A stretch of 64,000 bases of DNA from Acanthornis magna (Eukaryota > Chordata > Aves > Passeriformes > Acanthizidae), in NCBI GenBank assembly GCA_036785705.1, contig JAWUZG010000051.1, positions 16,086,501 through 16,150,500 of the forward strand, in the 5' to 3' direction. This document shows positions 38,501 through 50,500 of the stretch, piece after piece (the first letter of the stretch is position 1; every line of letters begins with the position of its first letter). Both the position numbers and the translations under genes were made by a program. The notes under the pieces were generated by a model that was not told where the DNA came from, ran no database searches, and saw only the letters and a program-made list of their open reading frames with translations.

Positions 38501-41500
38501 AGGTCATCCATTAAGTGCAAGTCAGAGAGACTTACAGAGCTTTCCCTACCACAGAGGGAAATATCTTGAGGATAGGCATGAAATGGTGTTAGCACTGCAC
38601 AGGGATGGTTTCAGGTGCTGGTGACTTGACCGGAGGCTTTCTGAAGGATAACCGGGACAGCAGGAGTTGAGAAGAACATGCTGATCATAACTTGGGTCAC
38701 AGTTCCCCCTTTGTGCTGGGTCCCAGATGGCCCAACACTGCTTTCCCTGATCTCAGTGTGAGGCTGTGGGGCGACTGCCCTTGCAGTTTAATAGGATTTG
38801 CTTGTTGCTGAAGTGATGTTTCTGAAAGCAGAGAACACGTGCACGTCTCTCCCTTTGTACCTCTGCAGCCCTCCCAATGTCCCTGTTGCAGCAAAGATTT
38901 TTCACTTAGTTTTTACAGCAGAGTTTTTTCTCTCCTCTTTCCAATAGAAATCAGTAGGCACACACACCTGCCAGTTGTCAGGTCATCTCCTGAGATCCTG
39001 GTTTGCATTTTGTAGGCTGCAGTATGATAGAGCTTTGGCAGACTTGCCTTCAGCTCCCTCTGGCTACAGGGACAAAATTTAACTTTGAATAGAGCTGTGC
39101 CTTTTAGGCAGATGTACCACTGAGGAGCAGACTCCAGGTTACTTCCTCAGCCCACTCACACTTTTCCCCTCTTGCAGGTTTGCCTTACCTCACTTCTATT
39201 TCCAGGTGTTCCCATTAGTCTGATAACTGTTCCTGGCTATATGATTTCAGGAAGGGGATGCTCTGTCAATACCACAGACCAAGAAAAGTTGTCTAGACAA
39301 AACAATGCCTTATAATGAGGGGTTTTCTGAGCCTTCCTCACTGTTCTCACTGTCTAAAAGGGATTTCATGACTGCATGTAGTAGAGACGCTTCAAAGGAG
39401 AGGAATGATTGTGACAGAGCACTGTCCCCTGGGGAATTGCTCTTCCAGAGGAGTCTCCAGCAGAACCATTGGGTGGAACGGACCCGAAGCTGATCTGCAT
39501 TAACAAGGAGCTGAGCAAATCCTTCAGCAAGGCTAGAAAATTGGAAGTGCAGACCTGGCTTATGTCCAGTTCTGTTCTCACTCTCCACACTGAGGCTGAC
39601 TCAGTGTTTCCCTCCAATCACATAGTGATTTCCATTGCTTTTTTTTTCAATGTGCTGTGGTAGAGGCTAGTAAAGAAGGACAAAGGGGCAGAGCTGGAAA
39701 GTGGGATCATCAAATCCATTGCAACTGGATTCACATCCCAGTGATGGGAACAAAACCACTGAGGACTCTTGCACAAGAAGCTGGAGGCTGCTTGTAAACC
39801 TCAGAATTTCCTGTAATCTACATTCCTCCTGTGTATCTAGTTACTGGAAGAGCTGTGGATATGCCATAGGGTTGTAAATTCTAACTTGCCTCCCACTGCT
39901 TAGCTCACTCTTTCCATCTCTCTGTTGGAGCCAGGTGATGGCTGAGAAATATGCCAGATTTGGATCCCATTCAGAAATAAATCATCCCAGCTGGTCTGAA
40001 AAAAGAGGCAACAAAACTTACCAGTAGGACCAGTAAAATCTGCAGGACTTCAGAGTGTGGGAAATTAGGGGGATGAAGGATGAAAAAAAGAGGGACTGCC
40101 ATGATACAGAAAGAGCTGTGGGTCAACACAGATTTAGGGGTTGAAAAGGGAACATTTGAGGTTGTAAATGGCACAAATGGCCTCAGATTGGGTAATGGGT
40201 GTGGGGGCAGGCAGCTGTGTGAGTGTACCTCAGTATGGGGCAGATGATCTCAGGGCTCTAGTGATGAGCTTTGCTGACTCTGAGTTCTTGTGTCCTGCAG
40301 GGGAAGGAGCATACTTTGGGGAAATGCCATCCAACAGAGAAGCCTCCCTTTTACAGCTGAGCCTAGGTGTGCTTAGAGAGAGGGTGATGGCGTCTATATT
40401 TAGTTGCTAGCAGTAGTCTGTGGTGCATAGCTCTTCTCTGGTGTGGAGGCCCTGAGGGTGAACTCCTCATCCTCCTCCTTCACACCCTCCTGTTGTCAAG
40501 GGCTTCATTCACTTTTAAGGTGCTGTGACTTGTCTCGTGTGCTACCCGCATATGGAACACCCTCTGTCTTGGTTTGAAAGATAGGTGTCTGCTAAGGAAG
40601 GTGGGAGCCTCCCTTAGAATGGATAATGTGACCCCCTTCCCTCCGAATTATTATAACTTTGGAATCAAGGGTTTTCAGGCAAAGATATGGGAAAAGGAAT
40701 AACAGTTCTTCACTAATATTTAGAGCAAAGCAGTAATACAGAAACAATGGTTTAAATAGACAAAGTCAGAATACAGCCTGCCACCCTATTAGGGTGGTGC
40801 TAGCAGTCCAGTTAAAAATGGTGGCTGCAGTCTTGTTGGAGTGATGGATGTAGTCTTGTTGAAGTGGTGATCTTGTGGAAAGATCTCATCGGTCTCTGGA
40901 GGTCCAGTGGTGGCTCTTGAGCTCTTCTCCTCTGGGAATCCAGTGGAAAAGGTAGCCTGGTGTTCCAGGGTCTCATCTTATATGCAGGTAGGAATGTTCA
41001 GTTCCTCCCCTCTGGGCGGGGCATCTCATAGTGGGCTGATGTAATCTTATAAGTCACTCCTGGAGACCTTGATGGCCCATTAGCAGAGATAAACACCCCC
41101 CCCCCCCCCCCGCCATGGTGTTATCAGGGCTTCGTCATGCTGAACACAAAGAACACTGCCCCACCTGTTTTTAACAGCTTATGGAGATGGTAATAGAATA
41201 CATACTTTCGGTTAAACCTTCCATGTGACCTAAGACCACCCTCCTGTTGGAATTCAGCAGTCAATGCTGGTCTTGTTTTTATTTTTGTTTTAAACAAAAT
41301 AGGATGGAGAATTGCGATTCCCAGAAGCTCAGACATGGTAAAATATAGCCTGGCTCAGGGCACTCAGGATCTGGGGAGAAGAATCATGCCCCATTGAGGA
41401 GTATGACTTGTGTAGTGGTCCTGTGAAGGTCCACTGTGAAGTGGTGCTGGCTCCAGACCAGAGAGCAGAGGGAGCTGAGCTGCTGTCTTCTGGTCATTCT

Positions 41501-44500
41501 TGAGAAAATCTTCTCCCTTGGGACAACATGAGGACAATGATTCCAATCTCATCCTGAAGAACCTGTGGGACTAACTTCAATTAGGACTTTTCATATACAC
41601 CAAGATGCTTCCCTGTGCATGAGGGTTATTTTTCTATCCAAATACAAAGTGGTTAACTTGATCCTTCCCTCTAAGAACCATGGTGCAGCATCACGTCCTC
41701 TCCTCCAGTGGGTTTGATTCTGCCCTGCTCACAACTGAAGCCTCTTCAGCTGGTTTGGTATGCACAAATCAGTCAGTCTCTGAACTCCTGCCTCTGTGCC
41801 TTGCTGTGAGCCAGCACTAGTAAGAAAGATCCTGGTCGTTGTGGAAAAGCTGGCAATTCCACCTAATTATGCAGCAGGAGGGAATCGAGCTCTATCTTCC
41901 AAAAGTGCTGTAGGGATAGGTGGAGGGAAGAGCGCTAAGAGACAGTGCAGATTTGGACCGTGACATTTTGGAAGCTGCAAGTATAAGTGTTTTTGCCTGA
42001 GCAGCGGAATGAGGCTGCAGGAGTGAGAGTGCTGCCAGATGCAAGCTCCCTGCCTTCTAGCAGCCATTTTCCAGACTTGTTTGCAGTAGAGATTTCCTCT
42101 TCCCCAGACTCTCATGTCATTGTTCCCCTAATGGGGCCTCACCGGTCATTGCCTTGTGGTGGAAAATATGAGGTTGGGGGGGCCAGAGCACAGACATTCC
42201 TTCCAGCTTAAAAGGGAAAACAGAGTCCTCGCGCAGGAGTCCCCTGAGAGGTGTGCCTGGCTCCGTAACTGTTTTAGCAGCATCGCACTGTAAGAGAAAT
42301 CTTGATTAGGTTGTGGGGAGAAAAGCCTCCTTCTTCCCAATTCTTGCTTCCCTTTCTGTGCAGGCACCAACTTCTGCCTGCTCACTGTGGGACATGAGAA
42401 AGCCATAGCTGGTGTGTGAGGGCTGCAGCCCCTGCCAGCAGTCCAGACCATGTCTCCACAGGGTTCAGTGGGGAGGTAGAACTCTGTATCCATCCTGCCA
42501 ATGTCGGCAAGGCAATGCTGCCCAGACAGTCTTTTTTTGTAGCAGTATGAACACTGGACATCTTCATCTCCATCTCCCTGACAGAGTCATGGACAAATTC
42601 CTACAAGCAGCTTCCATGAGCAGTGTTTTTTTTCCACGGCCTCATGCATAGGTCACTGACCCGATGGGCCCTCTTTATCACAGAGGTCAGTCAAACCTCA
42701 GCCACTCCCCTGCTCAATGGTCTGATATAATGGACACATCTGGACTGAGCAGCCAGCAAGTCAGGGATGGTCTCACACAAATGGGTGAGGTACGGGCTTG
42801 CAGAGAGGGAACCTCCTCAGAGCTATGGGAGTTGCAGTTCCTTTGCTCTATTGCCTTCTTGTCTCTGCATCAAGATTTTCTGGGAACACACCCTGATTCC
42901 CAGCAGGTGCAGAGATGTATGGTCTGGCTTGTTTCCCATTAGCAAAAGTCAGCTGCCATTAAATATTCATCTAGCAAGCATTCAAAAGCCTTTAAGGGGT
43001 TGCACTTGGCATGATGTTTTAAGAGAGCCAGTCCTAGATGTCAGTTGAGAATAGAAGGATATGGGCAAAGTATTGAAAAGAGGGCTTGGCTGATGTCTGG
43101 GTGTGTGGGTTGGTGGATTGGGGTACATGCTCCTCCATGGCAGGCATCCCACAGGGAGTGCAGTAGCTCCTGCCACTGTGTCCAGATTGCTGTTCACAGC
43201 CCTTGATTGAAGCTGGCTGAAATACCTAGTGATGGAAGCTCTGAGGGGGGAGAAGTGAGATGGGGTCTGTCCTCCAACACAAAGAAAATGCTGTAGGGGA
43301 AGCACAAGGGTCAGTGGCAGGGAGACTGCAGGGGGCCTGGGTTCATGGCAGGGGGCTGGAGTGAGGACCTGTCCTCAGGACTGCAAGCAGCAGTGACGTT
43401 GAGCCTGTCAAGAGGAGAGGCTAAGGCAGAGAAGTGTTTTGTGGGTCTCTGCAAAGGAATTACTACCTGGTTCCCTAAGGAAGCAAAGCTATGTCAGCAG
43501 GCTGTCTGTGTCGGCCTGCCTGTCTCTGGCCTCCAGCGAGTCTTGAATCTATTGGCCTGTTTCCGGCACAGCTGATAAAGCGGTGGAGGCCTCCCAGATA
43601 ATGGGATCCAGCTGGTTTTGTGACTCTAGGTGACTGGCTTAATGAGAGGGGCCTGGGAAGACCTCCCCTGAGGAAGGAGTCCATGAGCTGCCCTGTAACT
43701 AGCTGACAGACAGGCCGTGCAGAGAGAGCTGTTGGAAACTGGGCTTCATTAGTTCTGCTGCTTGCAGGATAGCTTTAGGATTTGGGGAAGGAGGAATCCT
43801 GCAGTTTAAATGGCACTGGACCCCTCTGCATCCCCATGCTGACACCCTTCAAATAGGACATTGTTAGCATTGGGAACATTGTCAAATGTGTCTGGTCACA
43901 GTCCCTTGGGGAATCCTGCCCTGGTCCAGACTTTGCCCAACAAACATCTCTTCTTTTTTAACTAATTAGCTTGGAGATAGCCTGGTTTTGAGCCTTCCCA
44001 GCTGCCCAATGACACCTTTGCAGGTGTGAGCAGCAGGACATGTACAATGTGCCTCCCAGAGACAGGGGTGGGGAACTCCTGGGGCGCAGGAGGGGGTAAC
44101 TCCTGAGGGTGCCACTTTGAGTCCAGACAACACCAGACTAAAGGAAATGTGCAAGAGATGACCCTGCACCAGTGTGTACAGCAACCTCTGGCAGCAGGTT
44201 TCCTTCCAGAGTAGAGTATGTATCATTCCACAGCCTACTGTACCATCCCAATAGTGATGATGTCCTGGGAAGTAGGTTTTGTTGGACAGCTGAACTGGGA
44301 ATCACATGATTCAATCCTCACTTGCTGGGCTTATCTCCATCTCATCTTTGCTAAATTAAACTCAAGCCTTCCAAGTAAGAATTGAATATAGTTTGTGTGG
44401 ATTTTCTTCCAACCTGAGGCAACAGACCAAAGGAAGAGAAAGTGCAATGTTCACCTTACCTATCTATTTATGGCAAACCCATTGTCAGGGGTGCCTGCTT

Positions 44501-47500
44501 GTTTCACGCTAATCTGCTCAGTTTATGCTGCTGCCAAATTTCCGCCCCATCACACCAGAATGTTAGTGGATCCAGGGAGCTGCCACAGGAATTGGGTCAG
44601 GTTTGCAGGGAGGAACGCGTGTTTTGCTTGTTAGTCGCAAACCAGAACAACAGGACAAACGTGCTGCCAGAGCCAGCTGCACAAATGACCAGAGGTGACA
44701 AGCTGGCTGCCCACTTGTGCCCTCAAGTGAACGTGGGATGTGGTCTCCCTGGAGCCCTGTAGGAGGGCACGCTACTGAAAGAGCTGTACTGCCCGAAGGC
44801 ACACTTGGGTAATGGGATGAAATGCAAGAGCCAAATGCTTTCTCAGTGCCATCACTGTACAGGAGTTGCTAAATTTTTCCTGACTCCCCCCTGAGCTGCG
44901 CTGCTGCCCAGCCCTCTTTTTGAATGTTGAAGCACAACATAGTGTTTCTCCCTCCCAGCTCCACAGCAGGAGAGGAGGGAGGTTTGGGAGTCAGGAGACA
45001 TAGCTTCTTATCTCAGCTTTCTGCATCATTGACCTACTGCCTTGTGTTTCCAAATCTTTTCTGCATTCAGAAGCAAACATTGCCAAGACAATAGCTAGAC
45101 AAGGCACTAGATTTCATGGCTGGATATTGAGTTGGTTTAGAAATTGTGCAGGCTATACAGTTTATAGGCGGCATTTCTGCATGTTCAGAGACCCCTTACA
45201 TCCCTACTCCCATGTTAGTCATGGCAGGGAACAGGCAAAAGGGATGTGGATGGGAAGATGTAAGGAGAACTGGCTGAAATACGTAGCCACACAGCTTGTT
45301 TCTCCCTGACTGCATGGAGGGAGTCTATTGCAAATTGTACTGATTATATCAGAAAACTTCCCCCAGGTTTTGCTGCTGCCTTCCCTGAGGAATGAAAATC
45401 TGTGCATGTCTTGCAATCCCAGACATAATTTTGGTGCCCTTTAGTTTTGCCTTATCTGTGTAACACTCAAGTTTGTATAATATATGGGCTTGCCTCCCAC
45501 AGGAGCTTTCAGTGCTGCAGCTTTAGAGCACTTTGATTTCCTTGCACGCAAGGCAAAAACACAAAGCCTTGATTTTACAGCTAACAGCACAGAGCATTAT
45601 GAGGGTCAAGTCATTTTACGGATTTCCAGAAAACGATGCCAAAAGAAGAAAAAACCTGCCCTCACTGCAGATAGCAGAAAAGGTTGTTGCTTGTATCAAT
45701 AGGAGTAGGACAGTCGGTAATATTTCTCCAATGAGTGTGGGCTGCTGAGAAAGAGACTTTCGAGATCTCGAAGAGGAGATTTTGTCTGGAAGGCTATGCA
45801 GAAAACTACAGGCAGTATGAGGGTTTGTTGCGAAGCACGTTAACTCCCCACCTAGCAGCAGGGCAATCTTTCTGTTTGTTTCCCAGAACACGTGTAACTG
45901 CAGTAATCCCTGCTGCTCCTTTTGGGCAGTGGGGCACTGAGGACATGGAGCTGCATGCACAGCTCTTCTCTGCAGGTGGAAGCTTGTTCTTCCTTACAGA
46001 GGTGTTTTGTCACTGAACTGTTCATGGCTTCAACTTTCACAGGCTGGTTGGGAAAGTCCCAATTCCCACCAAGTTACACTAGACAGTCATGGCTCAACAG
46101 GGACCAGGGGAGGGAGCAGCCAAGGGAGAGCTGCTGTGAACAGTTGCCTTGCAAAGACAAGGAGCCAAGATATTTATTTTCTATCATGTGTACAATCACT
46201 CCTATATCTCAGTGCAGACATCCCACTGTTTCCATGCAGTCCCACCAGTGCAGAGCAGGCACAGCACCTCACAGGACCTTGGGATCCTGCGCAGACCCAC
46301 ACATGGCACCACATTTGTATGTCGAGTCACGCCCAGTCTCGGACATCCGGGCGCAGGCAGAGACGCGGAAACGCTCCGGACATCTGTGCTTACTCTGTGT
46401 TGGGGGTCCAACTCCTCAGCACCAGATGCTGCCAGAGATGAGAAACAGCCCTTTCCACTGCCTAATTTCCTAATTTTAGCTCTCTACCTCGAGGCCCTGC
46501 ATTGCTGGTTGCCATGGTGATCCCTCACCACCGGCATTGCCTCTGGCTTTCTTGCCTGTGGGTGCCTTGAAAATGTCTTTTTCCTCCCTGCTCCTCAGGA
46601 AGCAACAGCTGAGGCAGAGGCATTGCACACGACTCTCTGCACTGTCAGCTCAGGTCTTCTGCTTAGTGTTTGCCTGTTAACATGCAAGAACCTTCATCTG
46701 TGGGCTTACACTTCCCAGCCCTCCGAAAGCACTGTGCATTCCTATCCCCATTCAGCAGATAAACTGGGCTATGTGTACGATGCTGGCCAGCTGCACTGAG
46801 CTTCTGCCCTATGAGTTGTTGGGAACAGCTTTCTCCATGGTCTTTGCCAGAGAAGATGTCTGGGAAGGTTGTGCCCCTCCAGGGTGAAGAGTCAGAGTGC
46901 CCCTGTGCCATGGGAGACATTCCAAAGGCACAGGAGCTCCTGCCCTGATTTCATTCTCACTGCTTTTACACCTTCCCACTTGCTCTCTGGGCAGCAGAGA
47001 AGTAAAAGCATTCCCCAAACAGAGAGAAAGCTTGGGCACCTCACTCAAGGCAGAAGAGAGGAACTGCCTTGCCAAGGATTGCGGTGTAAATGCCACCATG
47101 CAGCAATTAGTAACGACTCTCTGCCCTTTCCCTTCCGCCTGCCCGAGTGCGCTGTGGACTGGAACGGGTGACACTTGACACTTCCCAAGCACAGGGTTAC
47201 AGAAAAGGCAGTGGCAGCTCTCAGGGGCAAAGCAGCATAAAAGCTGTGATTCCAGCCCCCAAATCCTGATATTAATTAATTTAAGGGCAATGACGTTGAA
47301 ACACTGTGGAGTCTTTTTTTTTAATTTAAAATTTTAAAATGTAAAATTTTGCAGTTAATATTTTCAAGTTTTTACATGGCAGGTGCAAGGACAAGCTATT
47401 TAATATTAAAATGCAGCTGCCATCTTCATTTACTCACATGACTCCAGCAGGTGAAGCTTTATAAGAAGCAAACATGACAAGGTCCAAGGTAAGATCAGAA

Positions 47501-50500
47501 TATCTGTCACAAGAAACTAGTTTGGCTGGTAGCTTCTGGGAGGTCAGCAGAGAACTGGGAGATTATAAAGCCTCATTCACAGACCCCCACTGTACCAATC
47601 CAGTCATCCACCTCTGTCCCTGTTACACTCCCAGCTGTGCCACAGGAAACTCCCGCATTTGCTGGGACAGCGTCCAGGAGCTGCTAGAAAGAGCTTCCAC
47701 CCTGTGGTCTGCCACAGCTGGGTTTGAGAAACCCTGTGTCAGAATGAGAGGGCAGGCAGGCCGAGCAGCTTAATTCCTTTCTTCCTCTGGCTGAATCCTG
47801 AGGTAGAGAAAGCCGTGCCGGAATGTGGCAACCAGCTCCAACCCACTGCCAGCCTCGGACAGCTTAAGGCAAAAAGAAGCAACCAGCACATTGTATTGCT
47901 TTGATTAATAAGAAAAATCAGAGTAATGTGGCCTTCTAGCCTGGCAGGTGGCAGGGTGTCTTCAGAAGCTGTTCTGGTGGTGTCATCCTGCCAGCATCCC
48001 CAACCCAGGTTCCAATGGAAGAGCTGTGGAATGGCTCCTGGGCTTTAGCAGGGAGGGAGCTTATGGCCAAGACAGCCACATTGCAGACCGGCTTTCCAAG
48101 TAAGCTCCTGTGGGGAGAGGAGCCTTGCAATCTGAGCTTGGGCTCTGCAGATGCTTGTTGAGGCACTATGTTGTAGCAGTTCCTTAAGTCCCAGCCCAGG
48201 AGTCAAGAGCCAGGTTTGGCATCAGTGGGCATGGACTGGAGGTGGCTACTGGCAGTCCTGCCTGTCCATGGAAGAGGCAGAGTACTGCCATCTATTGCCA
48301 GGCACCTGGATTACAGACCTCACTGGGTGCCCAGCTGTTTTTTTCTGGTCTTCCATGGCTTGAAGGGATTGACACATTGTTCAAAACCCTTTAAATGGAT
48401 CAGAAGTTTGGTAGCTACAGTTGCATTTTAGGTGTGTAAGTGCCCTAAGTCAGACTCCAGCCTTGGACAATTTGGTTTTTTCTTTGTACATTTTGCAAAA
48501 TGAGCTATTCTTCCTTCCCTGTCCTGAATTACATGAGGTTACTTTGCAGTGAAGTACTCAGGTTGTTCCATCCCACCCTGGAAGTGCCCAGTTCATTTAC
48601 CCCAGCCCTCCACTGGAATGTGACTAGAGAGAGACAGATGCTGTAGAAGGGATAGTGTGTTGCTTGTGTCTCAGAAACAATATGTGAAAGAGATGAAAAG
48701 GCAGAGGGAGGATAAGATAACACTGTCTTCATGGGGAGAACAGGCCTGGGACATGGGATACATTTCTCAGCTAAGACTGGCATGTCCAAGTACCATATTT
48801 GACAGAATAAGCAGTAAAATAGGAACACCTGTAGAGAGTACAAAAGATGTTTGTCACTATGTGAACCTGGAGGGAATCCTGCAGTGCTTTGAAAAGACCT
48901 TTGCGGGTTTGATGAACTGTGCAATAGTCCAACAAGCAAACTATCCTGAAGACCAGGTCAAGGTTATTCAGAAAATGATCTGGCTGTCTCTCTGGGCTGT
49001 TCAGTAAAGACAGCAACTCTCTGTGAAATTGTGGTTTAAAAGTAAAACAAAACAAACAAAAAATTAGGATAAATAAGAAACAGGAGGAAAAGCTGTGTTC
49101 AGCATTTGTCAATAATGCCTTCTCTTCTGACAAATTCTGTTCCTTTTTCATCACCTGTTTTCAAAGGTATGTGATGGAGGTACAAAGATGCCACAAATGA
49201 GCAGAGTTTAAGAATAATACTCAGAAGAGGAGGTGAAAAAACACTTTCGTATTTGAGGAAAGAAACACAGCAGATGCGGTTGACTTATCCCACTGATTAC
49301 TTTTTGTTCCTCAGTCTTCTTTCTGATACAAAACTGTTGCAGAAGACAGTTGGCTGGCATCAACCAGATACTCAACATGCAGGTGTAAAATGTTAGATGA
49401 AATGAGAGTCACAAAGGAAATTAATGATAAAGCAGGGAATTAAGCCAGGGTCTCCAAAGTCTAAGCCCCTGGAACTACGTTCTCTTTTAAAAGTCTCTTT
49501 TGAAAAGGCGTTAAACAGATAAAAGTAAGTTATGGTTGTATCAAAAACAATATTAAACTATAGAAATATTCCATGCTAGGTGTCACCAGTTTAGGAATGC
49601 AGTGGGACTCAAAAAAAAGGGAAAGATTTGACAGTTATGTGAAAAACAGCAGTTGTGATGACTTTGGCTAGGAGAAAACTGTAAAGCGTATAAATTGTGC
49701 TGCAGGGCATAAGTCAACTGGAGGCTGTCAGGGACCAGGAAGGAATTTTCACTATGGGAGTGTTACTGTATAATTATCTTATCCATGACAGTCCTTCTTC
49801 CTTTAAAGTGTTTAATCTTGACCAGTGGAAGCAAGATAATGGGTCATGTAGTTTTGTAACGTTTTTTGTGACAGGGACATTATCTGGTGCCTGATGGCAA
49901 TTTCTTCTGCCTGTTTGGTACTGCACCTTTCTCTAGGGATATATTCACCTTCTTCCTAAATGTCTCAAACAAAGACATTTCTGCTCCCTACCCTCCATGA
50001 AAAGAAATTTTAAAGCAATCCTTGATGTGAGCAAATTATTCTTGTCATTCTCGCTAGACTTCCTCTTGCTCATGTTTGCTCCAATTCTCCCAGGTGATTT
50101 TCCAGGAATGACTTCAAGGAAACCCTATATTGTTGGGACTGCAGCCCTCGTTCTTGTGTTTGTTCCTTCTTATTGTCTGAGCTGTCCATCTGTTGCAGTC
50201 ATGTCTCTCTTGTTCTGTCATCCCCACCTTACCACCCTGGTACCTTTTGGTCCTGATACCAGTTAAATGTGTTACTTTTTTTTAAACTGTGTTGCTACTC
50301 TTCTGGGTAATGGTGTATTTTGTGTCTCTTTTTATCTTGCAGGAAGAGCCAAGGAGCAAATCTAAGATCTGTGCCAATGTTTTCTGTGGAGCTGGGCGTG
50401 AGTGTGCAGTGACAGAGAAGGGAGAGCCAACCTGCCTCTGCATTGAGGTATGGGGGCAGCACTGGTTCTGTCTCTGGGACAGGTGTCAACACCATCATCC

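Larger units (their letters stand above)
11759..50342 (+). other. FSTL1: FSTL1 intron 2, 38.6 kb, no other gene seen
   Basis: Donor GTAGGC after exon 2 and acceptor TTTTTATCTTGCAG before exon 3. I read both strands for nested genes, retrocopies and structural RNAs and recognised none; the open frames are short and featureless. Contents listed separately: the tail of the CpG island, tandem duplications, a probable LTR piece near 17500-17810, a CR1 at 29492-29773, the solo LTR at 40565-41238, a CpG-dense patch at 46316-46390 and AT-rich blocks. A long 5' intron commonly houses enhancers, but none can be proved here. Confidence 0.85.

Noticed and set aside
45922..46473. A 183-codon open frame on + covering the CpG-dense patch
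   Set aside because: No homology recognised, overlapping frames of similar size exist in the same place, and the composition is not coding-like.
48657..49007. A 116-codon frame on + with a protein-like composition
   Set aside because: I could not place it in any family, and no splice sites, promoter or poly(A) signal support it. A translated database search returning a conserved hit would revive it.
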